Positions 25,987 to 35,542 of a DNA stretch of 64,000 nucleotides are shown piece after piece (position 1 is the stretch's first letter; every line of letters begins with the position of its first letter). The DNA lies in NCBI RefSeq assembly GCF_001500125.1, contig NZ_LQIV01000002.1, positions 109,105 to 173,104 of the forward strand. Direction: 5' to 3'. The position numbers and the translations under genes were made by a program. Origin of the DNA: Mycobacterium sp. IS-1742 (lineage in GTDB: Bacteria; Actinomycetota; Actinomycetes; Mycobacteriales; Mycobacteriaceae). The notes under the pieces are model-generated. The model was not told where the DNA came from. It ran no database searches and worked only from the letters and a program-made list of their open reading frames with translations.

Positions 25987-27245
25987 TCGGCCAGGAACGC
26001 CCCGGCCTCGGCGCAGAACACCTGCCATGCGGGTTCTGCGCCCGTCAGCAGGTGGTTGTTGCTGTGCAGGCGCACCACCCGTGCGTCGGGGATCAGCGCG
26101 GCCAGCTCCTCGCCGAAGCGCACCGGCACCCGATGATCGTCGCGCGAGTGCAGGACGAGGGTCGGGCACTTCACTTCCCGGGCCTCGTCGCAGACGTCGA
26201 TGCGCCCGAATTCGGTGAGGAAGCGCACGGCGTTCTCCGGCGAGGTGGTGCGGCGCTGCAGCTGGTCGAACGCCGCCCAGTCGGCCCGCGTACCGTCAGG
26301 CAGGAACTGTGCGGCGAACACCTGACGGAAGGCCGGGTCGTCACGTCCCCACCCGACCCGGGCGAGCTCGAGGTCCAGGGAGGCGGCGCGTCTCTCGTCG
26401 TCGTCGATCGCCCGCACCGCACGGCCTTTCGCGTAGGCGCCTGCGAGCACCAGCCGGCTGACCCGCTCGGGATGCCGGGCGGCATAGGCCACGGCCACCG
26501 CACCGCCCTGGGAGACCCCCATCAGCGGGAACCGCTCCAGCCCCAGCGCCTCGACCACCGACTCGAGGTCGGTCACCCAGGCGTCGAAGGTGAAATCCTC
26601 GACCTCCCAGTCGGACAGTCCGCACCCGCGCTCGTCGTAGCGGATGAACGAATGGCGCTGCGAGAACTCGCGGACCCAGTGCCGCCAGACCGGGCTCTCG
26701 ATGTCGTAGCCGAGGTGGGTCATCCAGTTGGCGGCCCGGACGAGCGGCGGGCCCTCACCGGAGACCGCGTACGCCAACCGGACGCCGTCGGCGGCGCGGC
26801 AGAACGCGATGTGCTGGCGCGGGGCGACCTCGGTGGGCGGGGGCAGGACCTCAGCCGAGGGCGGCGGAGGCGCCGGCGCGTCCGACAGGATGGCGGCGAC
26901 GAACTGGTAGCCGCGACCGCGCACCGTGCGGATGAAGCGCTGCGACTCCCCGTCGTCCCCGAGCGCCCGGCGGGCGGCCTTGATCCGGCTGGTCAGCGCG
27001 GCCTCGCCGACGAAGCGTCCACCCCACACCGTGTCGAACAGCTCTTCCTTGCTGACGAACCGGTCATGGTTGGCCACCAGGTGGGTGAGCACGTCGAACA
27101 CCTGTGGTTCCACTCTGATCACCTGTGCGCCGCAACGTAATTCGTAGCGGAGCGTGTCGAGCGTGAAGTCGCCGAACCGCCAGACGCCACGGTGCACCGC
27201 GCCACCGGTGGTGGCCGGGATGGATTCGGGCGGTGACGGAGCCAC
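25983..27245 (-). CDS. OmpR/CadC-type winged-helix DNA-binding domain fused to an alpha/beta hydrolase
   Basis: From the GTG at 27245 the protein has 420 residues. Residues about 21-118 form a PhoB/OmpR-like winged helix (FGDFTLDTLRYELRCG, LTSRIKAARRALGD, RTVRGRGYQF). A Pro/Ala linker follows (119-143), then an alpha/beta hydrolase (144-420) with GVSQGG at 243-248 (Ser245 nucleophile), LVLHSRDDHRVP and a late His in SNNHLL. There is no receiver domain and no membrane segment. The hydrolase part may sense, or cut, a small ligand and so control DNA binding. This is inference. Confidence 0.88.
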   Translation of the reverse strand: MAPSPPESIPATTGGAVHRGVWRFGDFTLDTLRYELRCGAQVIRVEPQVFDVLTHLVANHDRFVSKEELFDTVWGGRFVGEAALTSRIKAARRALGDDGESQRFIRTVRGRGYQFVAAILSDAPAPPPPSAEVLPPPTEVAPRQHIAFCRAADGVRLAYAVSGEGPPLVRAANWMTHLGYDIESPVWRHWVREFSQRHSFIRYDERGCGLSDWEVEDFTFDAWVTDLESVVEALGLERFPLMGVSQGGAVAVAYAARHPERVSRLVLAGAYAKGRAVRAIDDDERRAASLDLELARVGWGRDDPAFRQVFAAQFLPDGTRADWAAFDQLQRRTTSPENAVRFLTEFGRIDVCDEAREVKCPTLVLHSRDDHRVPVRFGEELAALIPDARVVRLHSNNHLLTGAEPAWQVFCAEAGAFLAD

Positions 27246-27318
27246 GGCTGCCTATCTCGGTGTGGGGTCGCCTCATGGTACGACGTCACGCGCCCGATGA
27301 CAGCGCGTCGAGCGCGAT

Positions 27319-28950
27319 TCAGAGCGTCGTGAGCAGGTCGTTCTCCGTGACCGCCGACATGGCCAGAGTGCGATAGCCGTAGTCCTCGAACAGGACGGTG
27401 ACGCGGTCGGTGTCACCGCCGATCACCACACCGTCGCCCCACTCCCGGTGCGCCACCGCGGTGTTGACCGGGATGGCCGACTCTGTCGCGGTGTCCGCGT
27501 CGTCCGCGCCCTCGCCGTCGCGACAGCGGTCGCAGTTGCCGCACGGTTCGGGCAGCGGCTGACCGAAGTAGGTGAGCAGGAACTGCCGACGACAGGGCCT
27601 CGATTCGGCGTAACCCCGCATCATCTCGACGCGGCTGCGGTCCACGCGCTCTCGCGCCTCGACCACCTCGGTCGCGGCAGCCACCGCATCGCGGGGTGGG
27701 ATCCCGTTGGCGAGGAACCCTTTTCGGGTCGACCGGATCGCATCCGCCTGTTCGAGGAGGTTGATCGCGTTGGTCAGGCGGCGTCCCCGCACGTCGAGTC
27801 GTTCGCGCAGCGTCTTGAGCCGCGTGGGCCGGTCGGTGGCGAGCGCCCGGTAGACGGCTTCGATGAGGTCGCCGTCGGGACGGTGGGTGGTGAAGAACCG
27901 GGCCAGCCCCCGATCCTCGGCGCGGTAGAAGAGCACCACGCGCGCCGTCTCACCGTCGCGCCCGGCCCGGCCGATCTGCTGGTAGTACGAGTCCAGCGAA
28001 TCGGGCACCGACGCGTGCACGACGAACCGCACGTTGGGTTTGTCGATCCCCATGCCGAACGCCGAGGTGGCCACGACCACGTCGACGTCGTCGTTGCGGA
28101 AACCCTCGTGGACGGTCTCACGGTCCGCGGCCGCCAGTCCGGCGTGGTAGACCGCGGCGCGGACGCCGCGCTCGCCCAGCGCACCGGCGTAGCGCTCGGC
28201 GTCCTTGCGGGTGGCGGTGTAGAGCAGCCCGGGAGCCTCGAGGTCGACGACGGTGTCCACCACCGCGGCGCGCTTGTCGGCGTCGCGGACGAACTGCTGC
28301 ACCTCGAGGCTCAGGTTGGGCCGGTCGAAGCCGCCCACCACCATCAGGGGGTCGCGCAGCGCGAGCCGCTCGACGATCTCGCGGCGCACCACCACCGACG
28401 CCGTAGCGGTGAGCGCCACCACCGGCGCCCCCTTGCCGAACTGGGCGAACGCGTCGGCCAGTCGCAGGTAGTCCGGGCGGAAGTCGTGTCCCCACGCCGA
28501 GACACAGTGCGCTTCGTCGACGACGATCAGAGACACCGACGCCTCGGCGAGCCGGGACACCACCCGCTCGTTGGCGAGCTGTTCGGGCGAGACGAAGATG
28601 TACTCGGCCTCGTTGCTGCTGACGGCCTCCCAGTTGTGCTCGGTGACCGTCGACCGCTGCTGGGAGTGGATCGCCACGGCCTCGGGCGCGCGGGTGTCGG
28701 CCAGCCCGGCGATCTGGTCCTGCTGCAGCGCGATCAGTGGCGAGACGACCACGGTCGCGCCGTCGAGCAGCACCGCGGGGACCTGATAGATCGCGGACTT
28801 ACCGGACCCGGTCGGCAGCACCGCCACCACGTCGCGGCCCGCCAGCACGGCCTCCATCGCCTCGAGCTGCTCGGGGTGCAGTTCCTCCCAGCCGAACACC
28901 CGCCGGGCGGTTTCACACAACTCGTTCGAGCGCTTGTCTTCTCCAACCAC
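27319..28950 (-). CDS. recQ: RecQ-family ATP-dependent DNA helicase
   Basis: A 543-residue SF2 helicase: Walker A TGSGKS at 47-52, DEAH at 145-148, helicase motif VI QQIGRAGRDG, and a RecQ-C zinc site with cysteines in PCRRQFLLTYFGQ and CGNCDRC. It unwinds DNA 3' to 5' in repair. It lacks the HRDC domain found in longer RecQ proteins; the C-terminus (about 490-543) holds a short VAHREWGDGVVIGG domain instead. The start is a GTG at 28950; the gene is 34 nt after the Rv2049c-like gene on the same strand. Confidence 0.9.
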   Translation of the reverse strand: MVGEDKRSNELCETARRVFGWEELHPEQLEAMEAVLAGRDVVAVLPTGSGKSAIYQVPAVLLDGATVVVSPLIALQQDQIAGLADTRAPEAVAIHSQQRSTVTEHNWEAVSSNEAEYIFVSPEQLANERVVSRLAEASVSLIVVDEAHCVSAWGHDFRPDYLRLADAFAQFGKGAPVVALTATASVVVRREIVERLALRDPLMVVGGFDRPNLSLEVQQFVRDADKRAAVVDTVVDLEAPGLLYTATRKDAERYAGALGERGVRAAVYHAGLAAADRETVHEGFRNDDVDVVVATSAFGMGIDKPNVRFVVHASVPDSLDSYYQQIGRAGRDGETARVVLFYRAEDRGLARFFTTHRPDGDLIEAVYRALATDRPTRLKTLRERLDVRGRRLTNAINLLEQADAIRSTRKGFLANGIPPRDAVAAATEVVEARERVDRSRVEMMRGYAESRPCRRQFLLTYFGQPLPEPCGNCDRCRDGEGADDADTATESAIPVNTAVAHREWGDGVVIGGDTDRVTVLFEDYGYRTLAMSAVTENDLLTTL

Positions 28951-28984
28951 CGCGGCCGGTTACCCGGGGCGCGGACGCGAAAAC

Positions 28985-29350
28985 CTACCGCCAGCCGTCG
29001 GCGGCTTTGGCCGCGCGCATCAGCGCATCGCACAGCTGGCGCAGCTCGTCGGATCCGGCGCCTTCGTCGATCGCCGTCGCGACGTCCTCGGCCGCGCAGC
29101 GCACCTCGAACACCCGGTCGGCCAGCAGCGCGGCCTCCTCGGCGGTCAGCACGACCGCGTCCGGCGACAGCGAGGTCCCCCGCACCATCGCGCGCTGTTC
29201 GTAGGCGCGCTGCCTGCACGACTGCCTGCAGTACTGACGGCGACGCCCCAGACCGGCATCGGCGACCTCGCGGCCACACCAACGGCACGGCTGGGGCCGG
29301 GTACGCCGTCTGCTCGCGGTCTCCACGAAATCAGACTGTAGACGGGTCAC
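28985..29350 (-). CDS. Small zinc-finger-like protein (Rv2049c-like)
   Basis: A 121-residue protein with four cysteines in a CxxC (22, 25) and CxxxC (41, 45) pattern inside PCRWCGRE and RRQYCRQSCRQRAYEQRA, a treble-clef-like zinc site. The rest is helical and acidic. It lies between recQ and rbpA (divergent from rbpA), the position of Rv2049c next to rbpA in M. tuberculosis. It probably binds nucleic acid or protein through the zinc site, but the function is unknown. Confidence 0.75.
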   Translation of the reverse strand: MTRLQSDFVETASRRRTRPQPCRWCGREVADAGLGRRRQYCRQSCRQRAYEQRAMVRGTSLSPDAVVLTAEEAALLADRVFEVRCAAEDVATAIDEGAGSDELRQLCDALMRAAKAADGWR

Positions 29351-29384
29351 CCCGCCGATCCCGGTAGCATGGAGGGTCGAGTCG

Positions 29385-29410
29385 GGAACCGTTCGTGGCT
29401 CCGCCGCGTT
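29385..29410 (+). promoter_or_regulatory. ECF-sigma-like promoter of rbpA
   Basis: GGGAACC (29384-29390) and CGTTGAT (29407-29413) are separated by 16-17 nt, close to the GGAA..GTT pattern of SigE/SigH-type promoters. In Streptomyces rbpA is under a stress sigma factor (SigR). TGAGGAG precedes the ATG at 29451. The sigma factor that really uses this site is not shown. Confidence 0.45.
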
Positions 29411-29450
29411 GATAATCCGGCAAGAATCTTTCGATGAGGAGTGTTCGACG

Positions 29451-29789
29451 ATGGCTGATCGTGTCCTGAGAGGCAGTCGCCTCGGAGCTGTGAGCTACGA
29501 GACCGACCGCAACCACGACCTGGCGCCGCGTCAGGTCGCTCGCTACCGCACCGACAACGGCGAGGAGTTCGACGTCCCGTTCGCCGACGACGCCGAGATC
29601 CCCGGCACGTGGCTCTGCCGCAACGGACTGGAAGGCACCCTGATCGAGGGTGACGTCCCCGAGCCGAAGAAGGTCAAGCCGCCGCGTACCCACTGGGACA
29701 TGCTGCTCGAGCGCCGCAGCGTCGAGGAGCTCGAGGAACTGCTCAAGGAGCGCCTCGATCTGATCAAGTCGAAGCGGCGCGGCAGCTGA
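29451..29789 (+). CDS. rbpA: RNA polymerase-binding protein RbpA
   Basis: The 112-residue product starts MADRVLRGSRLGAVSYETDR and has the RbpA core (TWLCRNGLEGTLIEG) and the helical sigma-interacting end (HWDMLLERRSVEELEELLKE). RbpA stabilises open complexes of RNA polymerase with SigA/SigB and raises tolerance to rifampicin. The length fits the family (about 110-114). The frame upstream is open to 29409, but the ATG at 29451 matches the conserved start and has a Shine-Dalgarno. It converges on ppm1 with a 7-nt gap. Confidence 0.97.
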   Translation: MADRVLRGSRLGAVSYETDRNHDLAPRQVARYRTDNGEEFDVPFADDAEIPGTWLCRNGLEGTLIEGDVPEPKKVKPPRTHWDMLLERRSVEELEELLKERLDLIKSKRRGS

Positions 29790-29796
29790 GCGCCGG

Positions 29797-30594
29797 CTAG
29801 CGCCGGTATTCCAGTCCGCGGGCGCGGTCGAAGCGCCCGCGGATTCCCCAGTCCGCGACCTTGAGCATGGCCTCGCGGATGTTCGACCCGCTCATCTTGG
29901 ACTGGCCCAGTTCACGCTCGCTGAACGTGATCGGCACCTCGACGACGACAAACCCGTTGTTGATGGTCCGCCAGGTCAGGTCGATCTGGAAGCAGTAACC
30001 CTTGGAATCGACCGCGGACAGGTCGATCTTCTCGAGCACCTCACGCCGGTACGCGCGGTAGCCGGCCGTGATGTCGTGGATGTCCACCCCGAGCAGCACC
30101 CGGGCGTAGGTGTTGGCCGTCTTCGACAGCGCGTAGCGGCGGCGCGGCCAGTTACGGATGGTGCCGCCGGGAACGTACCGCGAGCCGATCGCCAGGTCGG
30201 CGCCCGAGTCGACGGCGTCGAGGAGCCGATGCAGCTGTTCGGGCGCGTGGCTGCCGTCGGCGTCCATCTCGACCAGTACCGAGTAGCCGCGGCCGAGCCC
30301 CCACGCGAAGCCGGCCAGATACGCCGCACCCAGCCCGTCCTTGCTGGTGCGGTGCATGACGTGCATCCGGTCCGGATCGGTCAGCGCCAACTCGTCGGCG
30401 AGCTGACCTGTGCCGTCGGGGCTGCCGTCGTCGACCACGAGGATGTGCACCTGCGGACACGCCTTGTGCACCCGGTCGACGATCAGCGGCAGGTTCTCCC
30501 GCTCGTTGTACGTCGGGATGATGACCAGCGTCCGCTGGCTCGGGCGGATGTCCGCGCCGGCCGGGCGTTGCGCTTGCGCCGCCGGGTCGCTCAT
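29797..30594 (-). CDS. ppm1: Polyprenol monophosphomannose synthase Ppm1
   Basis: A 265-residue GT2 glycosyltransferase. [19 protein letters not shown] at about 22-40, DDGSPDGTG at about 55-63 and [10 protein letters not shown] at about 106-115 (DXD metal site) are typical of dolichol-phosphate mannose synthases. It transfers mannose from GDP-mannose to polyprenyl phosphate, the donor for lipomannan and lipoarabinomannan. Its ATG overlaps the lnt stop (ATGA), so it is translationally coupled to lnt. In M. tuberculosis both are one polypeptide; here they are separate as in fast growers. Confidence 0.95.
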   Translation of the reverse strand: MSDPAAQAQRPAGADIRPSQRTLVIIPTYNERENLPLIVDRVHKACPQVHILVVDDGSPDGTGQLADELALTDPDRMHVMHRTSKDGLGAAYLAGFAWGLGRGYSVLVEMDADGSHAPEQLHRLLDAVDSGADLAIGSRYVPGGTIRNWPRRRYALSKTANTYARVLLGVDIHDITAGYRAYRREVLEKIDLSAVDSKGYCFQIDLTWRTINNGFVVVEVPITFSERELGQSKMSGSNIREAMLKVADWGIRGRFDRARGLEYRR

Positions 30595-32321
30595 GAGGCT
30601 CCTTCGTTGCTGCTGCTGCGTGCTGCGGACCGGTCTTCCCGGTCCGGGGTCGCGGTTCGCCGCCGCCGCGACCTCTGCACCACCCTCGTGGGCACGAAAT
30701 TCCCATTGTGCAGTATGGCGGCGATCACGGCGCCCACCCCGGCGATCAGCAGCAGCCCCTGCACCAGCGGACCCCATCGGGTGGCGGGCGTGATGTCGGT
30801 CTTGAGCCGGATCTGGGTGTCGAGGTAGGCGGGTTCGAAGAACTCCGTTCGCGCGAGGTCCCGGCCGTCCGGCGCGATGACCGCGCTGATCCCGGTGGTT
30901 CCGGCGACGACCGCGTACCGGTCGTGTTCGACGGCGCGCAGTCTGGCGAAGGCGAGTTGCTGGCGGCTCATGGCCTCGTCGAACGTGGCGTTGTTGGTGG
31001 GCACCGCGAGCACCTGTGCCCCGTTGCGCACCGATTCCCGGGCGGCGCGGTCGAAGATGACCTCCCAGCAGGTGGTGATCCCGACGGGCACACCGGCCGC
31101 GTTCACGACACCGCTGCCGTCGCCGGGGATGAAGTAGCCCGCCCGGTCGGCGTACGGCGAGAGCTTGCTGAAGAAGCCGCGCCAGGGCAGGTATTCGCCG
31201 AACGGCTGCACGATCCGCTTGTCGTGGCGGTCGCCGGGACCCGTGGCCGGATTCCACACCAGCACCGTGTTGGTCGAGACCGGATTGTCCGGGGTGTGGT
31301 CGGGCGTGCGGACGACGGCGCCGACCAGGATCGGCGCGTTGATCGCCGAGGCGGCCGCCGAGATCTGCTCGGCGGCGTCCGGGTTGGCCAGTGGATCGAT
31401 GTCCGAGGAGTTCTCCGGCCACACCACGAACATCGGCTGCGCCGCCCGGCCCGCGCGCACGTCCTGCGCCAGCCGCAGCGTCTCCTCGACGTGGTTGTCG
31501 AGGACCGCGCGGCGCTGGGCGTTGAAGTCGAGCCCCAGCCGTGGCACGTTGCCCTGCACCGCAGCGACGGTCACCGGCTGGTCGTCGACGGCGCCCGTCG
31601 CCGAGTGCCGCACCTGCGGCCAGATGACGGCGGTCCCGAGCAGCACCACCGCGATGACCGCTCCCGGCAGGACGACCGCGGGCGGCGCCGCGACATGGGC
31701 GGGCCGCCCGTCGTGTCCGCGAATCCACCGCACGATCTCGTCGACCAGCGCCGCCACCGCGAATCCGGCGAGCATCACCGCGAACGACAGCAGCGGCGCG
31801 CCGCCGACGCGGACCAGCGACAGCAGCGGACCGTCGGTCTGACCGAACGCCACCACACCCCACGGGAAGCCCCCGAACGGCACGCTGGACTTCAGCCACT
31901 CCTGCACCGCCCACAGCGCGGCGAACCACAGCGGCCAGCCGGGCAGCCGGCGCGCCGTCACCGCGGCGAGCCCGAACAATGCCGGGAAGAGCGCCTCGAC
32001 CGCGGCCAGCGCCAGCCACGGCAACGCGCCGACCAGGCCGCTGATCCACGGCAGCAGCGGAATGTAGAACGCCAACCCGAAGAGGTAGCCGTACCCGAAG
32101 CCGCCCGCGCGCGTCGTCGACCCGCTGCGCAGCACCCACGCCAGCAGCGCAGCCGAGAGGAACGCGCAGTACCACCACCCGAACGGCGGGAAGCTCACGC
32201 AGAGCAGCAGGCCGCCGGCGATCGCCGCGACCAGGTGCCACATCCGGTCCACGACCGCCTGCGGGAAGCGACGGAGCCGGGGCGCCAGGCCCGCCATCCG
32301 GCCGCGCGGCGCGTCACCCAT
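30591..32321 (-). CDS. lnt: Apolipoprotein N-acyltransferase Lnt
   Basis: From the ATG at 32321 the product has 576 residues, with about seven membrane segments and a C-N hydrolase domain (about residues 255-520). The predicted Glu-Lys-Cys triad lies in [20 protein letters not shown] and TTCWEVIF. It adds the third acyl chain to lipoproteins in the plasma membrane. The start overlaps the end of the amidohydrolase gene by 8 bp, and the end overlaps ppm1, so the three form one operon. The basic tail ([14 protein letters not shown]) is cytoplasmic. Confidence 0.93.
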   Translation of the reverse strand: MGDAPRGRMAGLAPRLRRFPQAVVDRMWHLVAAIAGGLLLCVSFPPFGWWYCAFLSAALLAWVLRSGSTTRAGGFGYGYLFGLAFYIPLLPWISGLVGALPWLALAAVEALFPALFGLAAVTARRLPGWPLWFAALWAVQEWLKSSVPFGGFPWGVVAFGQTDGPLLSLVRVGGAPLLSFAVMLAGFAVAALVDEIVRWIRGHDGRPAHVAAPPAVVLPGAVIAVVLLGTAVIWPQVRHSATGAVDDQPVTVAAVQGNVPRLGLDFNAQRRAVLDNHVEETLRLAQDVRAGRAAQPMFVVWPENSSDIDPLANPDAAEQISAAASAINAPILVGAVVRTPDHTPDNPVSTNTVLVWNPATGPGDRHDKRIVQPFGEYLPWRGFFSKLSPYADRAGYFIPGDGSGVVNAAGVPVGITTCWEVIFDRAARESVRNGAQVLAVPTNNATFDEAMSRQQLAFARLRAVEHDRYAVVAGTTGISAVIAPDGRDLARTEFFEPAYLDTQIRLKTDITPATRWGPLVQGLLLIAGVGAVIAAILHNGNFVPTRVVQRSRRRRTATPDREDRSAARSSSNEGAS

Positions 32322-33906
32322 GGATGACGACACCTCGGTGCACCGTCTGGCGGCAGCGCGGCGGCGCGTCTCCGGGTTCGAGTCGCGGTAGCGCCGGCAC
32401 CCGGGAGCGCGGGTCGGTCGACCAGCGCTGGACGGAGTCGGCGGGTGCGCTGACGGCCAGCTCGCCGGCCTCCCACACCGCATAGGACGCCGGGGCGCCG
32501 GGTACCAGGGTGCCGGTGACGCCGTCGCGGACCCCGGCCGCCCGCCAGGCGCCGCGGGTGGCGGCGGCGAACGAGGCGCGCAGCGAGATCGCACTGCCCG
32601 GGGTCCGATGGCGACTCGCCGCCCGCACCGTCGACCAGGGGTCGATGCCGGTGACGGGGCTGTCGGAGCCGAACGCGAGTGGCACGCCATGGGATGCTAA
32701 CAGCGCGAACGGGTTGAGCCCGGCGGCTCGATCCCGGCCCAGGCGCTGGGCGTACATACCGTCCGGACCGCCCCACAGATCGTCGAAGTGCGGTTGCATG
32801 CTGGCGACCACACCCCATGATCCGAGCTGGGCCGCCTGCTCGGGGGTGACCATCTCCAGATGTTCGAGGCGGTGCCCGCACCGGGCCACCGCGGGCGCGC
32901 CGAACCGCTCGACCACCCGCCCGAGTGCGGACACCACCGCACCGACGGCGGCGTCGCCGATGACATGGAATCCGGCGGTGACGCCGGCCTGGGTGCAGGC
33001 GTGCAGATGGGCCGCGACGGCGCCCTCGTCGAGGTAGGTGTTGCCGCACTGCTCCGGCGCGTCGTCGTAGGGCCGGGTCAGCCACGCAGTGCGTGAGCCG
33101 AGCGCGCCGTCGACGAACAGGTCCCCCGCCAGACCGCGGGCGCCGGTGCGGTCGACGAGAGCACGGGCCTCGTCGGCGTCGGTGACGGCCTCACCCCAGT
33201 ACCCGACGACCTCCACCCCGTGCCGGGTCTCACGCAGTTCCCGCCAGTCCTCGAGACCGCCGATCTGGGGCCCCGCGCACTCGTGCACCGCGACGATGCC
33301 GTGGGCGGCGGCGGCGTCCAATGCGGCCCGGCGGGCCTGTCCACGCTGGGCTGCCGTCAGCAGTGCGCGTGCGGCGGCGCGCACGAGGTGGTGCGCGTCG
33401 GCGGTCAGGGGCCGCTGCGGGTGGTGTCCCGCGGCGTCGGCCAGCCCGGGCACACGGTCCCGCAGCGCGGTCGAGGCGGCCGCGGAGTGGACGTCGACCC
33501 GCGCGAGGTACGCCGCCCGCCGCCCCACCGCGGCGTCGAGATCGTCGGTGCTCGGCGCGGTGGGCTCGGGCCATCCGGATTCGTCCCAGCCGTGCCCCCA
33601 GATGACCCCGTCCGGGTGGATCCGCGCCTGCTCGGCGAGCAGGTCGAGGCAGTGGCGCAGTGAGGTGGCGTGGCGCAGATCGAGGCCGATGAGCGTCAGA
33701 CCGGTGGCGGTGACGTGGACGTGGCTGTCGACGAACGCCGGCGCCACGAAGCCGCCGTCGAGGTCGACGACCTCGGCCTGTGGGAACTGGGCGCGTCCGA
33801 CGTCGTCGCTGCCGACCCACGCCACGGTGCCGTCGCGTACGGCGATGGCGGTGGCATCGGGTTGGGCGGGGCTGTGCACCCGCCCGTTGAGCAGCAGTGT
33901 CGTCAC
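32314..33906 (-). CDS. Amidohydrolase family protein (YtcJ-like)
   Basis: A 530-residue metal-dependent hydrolase with an N-terminal beta sandwich, [11 protein letters not shown] (HxH metal site near 61-63), FHVIGDAAV and HRLEHLEMV (second histidine pair), and FGSDSPV near residue 410 (metal Asp). The family includes YtcJ-like and N-substituted formamide deformylases. The substrate is not clear. It heads the unit amidohydrolase-lnt-ppm1, in the position of the Rv2052c gene of M. tuberculosis. Confidence 0.88.
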   Translation of the reverse strand: MTTLLLNGRVHSPAQPDATAIAVRDGTVAWVGSDDVGRAQFPQAEVVDLDGGFVAPAFVDSHVHVTATGLTLIGLDLRHATSLRHCLDLLAEQARIHPDGVIWGHGWDESGWPEPTAPSTDDLDAAVGRRAAYLARVDVHSAAASTALRDRVPGLADAAGHHPQRPLTADAHHLVRAAARALLTAAQRGQARRAALDAAAAHGIVAVHECAGPQIGGLEDWRELRETRHGVEVVGYWGEAVTDADEARALVDRTGARGLAGDLFVDGALGSRTAWLTRPYDDAPEQCGNTYLDEGAVAAHLHACTQAGVTAGFHVIGDAAVGAVVSALGRVVERFGAPAVARCGHRLEHLEMVTPEQAAQLGSWGVVASMQPHFDDLWGGPDGMYAQRLGRDRAAGLNPFALLASHGVPLAFGSDSPVTGIDPWSTVRAASRHRTPGSAISLRASFAAATRGAWRAAGVRDGVTGTLVPGAPASYAVWEAGELAVSAPADSVQRWSTDPRSRVPALPRLEPGDAPPRCRQTVHRGVVIHG

Positions 33907-33927
33907 GGAGCCGACAGACTAGCCGGG

Positions 33928-34401
33928 TCAGTCGACCCGGCGCTCCACCGCAGGGGGTTGTACGTCGACGACGTCGACGACCTCACCGTCGATGTAGTCC
34001 GCGCGGCGGGGTCGGGCGGACATACCGGTCACGACGATCGGCATCCCGGGCCCGAACCGGCGGGCCGCCAGCGCGGTCACCACTGGACGGGCGGCCGCCC
34101 GCGTCGGCGGCAGCAGCAGGAGCGCCCCGACCACCGAGCTGGCGAGCCCGGGGAGGACGACGAGCACGGTGCCCAGCGCGACCAGGGCGCTGTCGGTGAC
34201 CGCCCCCTGGGCCGTCGTCGCCGTCAGACCCGAGCGCAGGCGCTGCAGCTGCCGCTTGAGTTGCGATCCGGCGAGCATGAGGCCCAGCGCGAAGGCCGCC
34301 AGGGAGATCAGGAGCGCCCACCCCAGACCGACGGTCGAGACGAGCGCCACGAGGACCGCCACCTCGACGACCGCGTAGAGCAGGAACAGCCGCATTGCCA
34401 T
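33928..34401 (-). CDS. fxsA: FxsA family membrane protein
   Basis: A 157-residue protein with two long hydrophobic segments near the start (residues 3-20, 22-42) and one later (about 73-92), typical for FxsA (MRLFLLYAVVEVAVLVALV, GLASSVVGALLLLPPTRAA). FxsA proteins are membrane proteins known for suppressing phage T7 exclusion in E. coli; the normal role is unclear. GGAGGGCT precedes the ATG at 34401; an ATG at 34395 is also in frame. It is the Rv2053c position. Confidence 0.85.
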   Translation of the reverse strand: MAMRLFLLYAVVEVAVLVALVSTVGLGWALLISLAAFALGLMLAGSQLKRQLQRLRSGLTATTAQGAVTDSALVALGTVLVVLPGLASSVVGALLLLPPTRAAARPVVTALAARRFGPGMPIVVTGMSARPRRADYIDGEVVDVVDVQPPAVERRVD

Positions 34402-34436
34402 AGCCCTCCAACGTCTCGGGGGCCGGGTGGGTTCCG

Positions 34437-34442
34437 TACATT
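34437..34442 (+). promoter_or_regulatory. -10 hexamer of a leaderless dienelactone hydrolase transcript
   Basis: TACATT (fits TANNNT) ends 8 nt before the ATG at 34451. The bases between are CGGGAACC, which does not look like a Shine-Dalgarno for this ATG. A leaderless mRNA is likely. Confidence 0.45.
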
Positions 34443-34450
34443 CGGGAACC

Positions 34451-35158
34451 ATGATCAACACGGTGACCACAGTGCGCGTCGACGCCCCGGACGGACCGAT
34501 CGAGGCGCTGCTGAGCATGCCCGAGGGCGAGGGCCCCTGGCCCGGTGTGGTGGTGGTGCACGACGCGCTCGGCTCCGGCTCGGACAACGAGGCCACCGCG
34601 AGGCGGATCGCGGCCGCCGGGTACGTCTCGATCACACCGAACCTGTACTCACGCGGGGGCCGGGCGCGGTGCATCACCCGGGTGTTCCGGGAGGCGCTGC
34701 AGCAGCGCGGCCGCGCGTTCGACGACGTGCTCGCCGCCCGTGACCACCTGCTCGGGCTGCCGCAGTGTTCGGGTGCGGTGGGGATCGCCGGGTTCTGCAT
34801 GGGCGGACAGTTCGCGCTGCTCCTCGGCCCCGGCAACTTCGGCGCCTCGGCCCCGTTCTACGGGACCCCGCTGCCCAAGCACATCGGCGAGACGCTCGAC
34901 GCGTCGTGCCCGGTGGTGGCCAGCTTCGGCCGACGCGACCCGCTGGGCAGGGATGCCGGGGACAGACTGCAGGAGATGGTGACGGCCAAGGGGGTGCCCG
35001 CGGACGTCAAGGTCTACCCGGACGCCGGCCACAGCTTCGCCAACCGGCTACCCGCGCAGCCGCTGATGCGGATCGCGAATTTCGGCTACCACGCCGAGGC
35101 CACCGAGGACGCGTGGCAGCGCGTGTTCGCGTTCTTCGGCGAGCACCTGACGCATTAG
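34451..35158 (+). CDS. Dienelactone hydrolase family protein (Rv2054-like)
   Basis: A 235-residue alpha/beta hydrolase. GFCMGG has the nucleophile Cys116; Asp163 and His194 (PDAGHSF) complete the Cys-Asp-His triad of dienelactone hydrolases. It acts on lactone or ester substrates; the natural one is unknown. The start is the ATG at 34451, with a -10 box 8 nt upstream. The gene is divergent from fxsA and its stop overlaps the stop of the convergent PPOX gene by 4 bp. Confidence 0.9.
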   Translation: MINTVTTVRVDAPDGPIEALLSMPEGEGPWPGVVVVHDALGSGSDNEATARRIAAAGYVSITPNLYSRGGRARCITRVFREALQQRGRAFDDVLAARDHLLGLPQCSGAVGIAGFCMGGQFALLLGPGNFGASAPFYGTPLPKHIGETLDASCPVVASFGRRDPLGRDAGDRLQEMVTAKGVPADVKVYPDAGHSFANRLPAQPLMRIANFGYHAEATEDAWQRVFAFFGEHLTH

Positions 35159-35541
35159 GCCGCGGCGGTCACCTCGATGGCGCTGTGCAGCTTGTCGACG
35201 CCACCGCGGATGATCGCGTGGGGCACCCACCACCACGCGTGCCACCAGTAGCGCTTGGTGACCATGTTCCACACCCGCCGGGTCTCCGAGTGCGGCAGGT
35301 TGCGGGCCACCGCCTCGACCGGTTCGCCCTTGGGTTTGCCCAGCACACCGCACTTCTGGATCGTCACCCGAGGGGTGTTGTTGATGCGTTTTGTCTTCCA
35401 CGACCCGTCGTCGGTGATGATGAGCAGTTTGTCGCCGTCGGGCACGCCCCACACCGGGGTGGGCTTGGGCCGGCCGTCCTTGGTGAACGTCGTCAACAGC
35501 AGGTACTTCTCGCCGTAGACGTCTCTGAAGGTGGGCGCCAT
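35155..35541 (-). CDS. PPOX-class F420-dependent oxidoreductase-like protein
   Basis: A 128-residue split-barrel protein with TTFTKDGRPKPTPVWGVPDGDKLLIITDDGSWKTKRINN-type residues (shown in parts: FTKDGRPKPTPVW, LLIITDDGSWKTKR), the cofactor-binding region of mycobacterial PPOX F420 proteins. The tail is aromatic (YWWHAWWWVP), which may contact a membrane or bind a hydrophobic substrate. It lies 1 nt after its paralogue at 35543-35926 and is probably co-transcribed. Confidence 0.85.
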   Translation of the reverse strand: MAPTFRDVYGEKYLLLTTFTKDGRPKPTPVWGVPDGDKLLIITDDGSWKTKRINNTPRVTIQKCGVLGKPKGEPVEAVARNLPHSETRRVWNMVTKRYWWHAWWWVPHAIIRGGVDKLHSAIEVTAAA

Positions 35542-35542
35542 G

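Noticed and set aside
27448..29367. A 639-codon plus-strand frame opposite recQ
   Set aside because: It mirrors the recQ helicase coding strand and shows no protein family signature.
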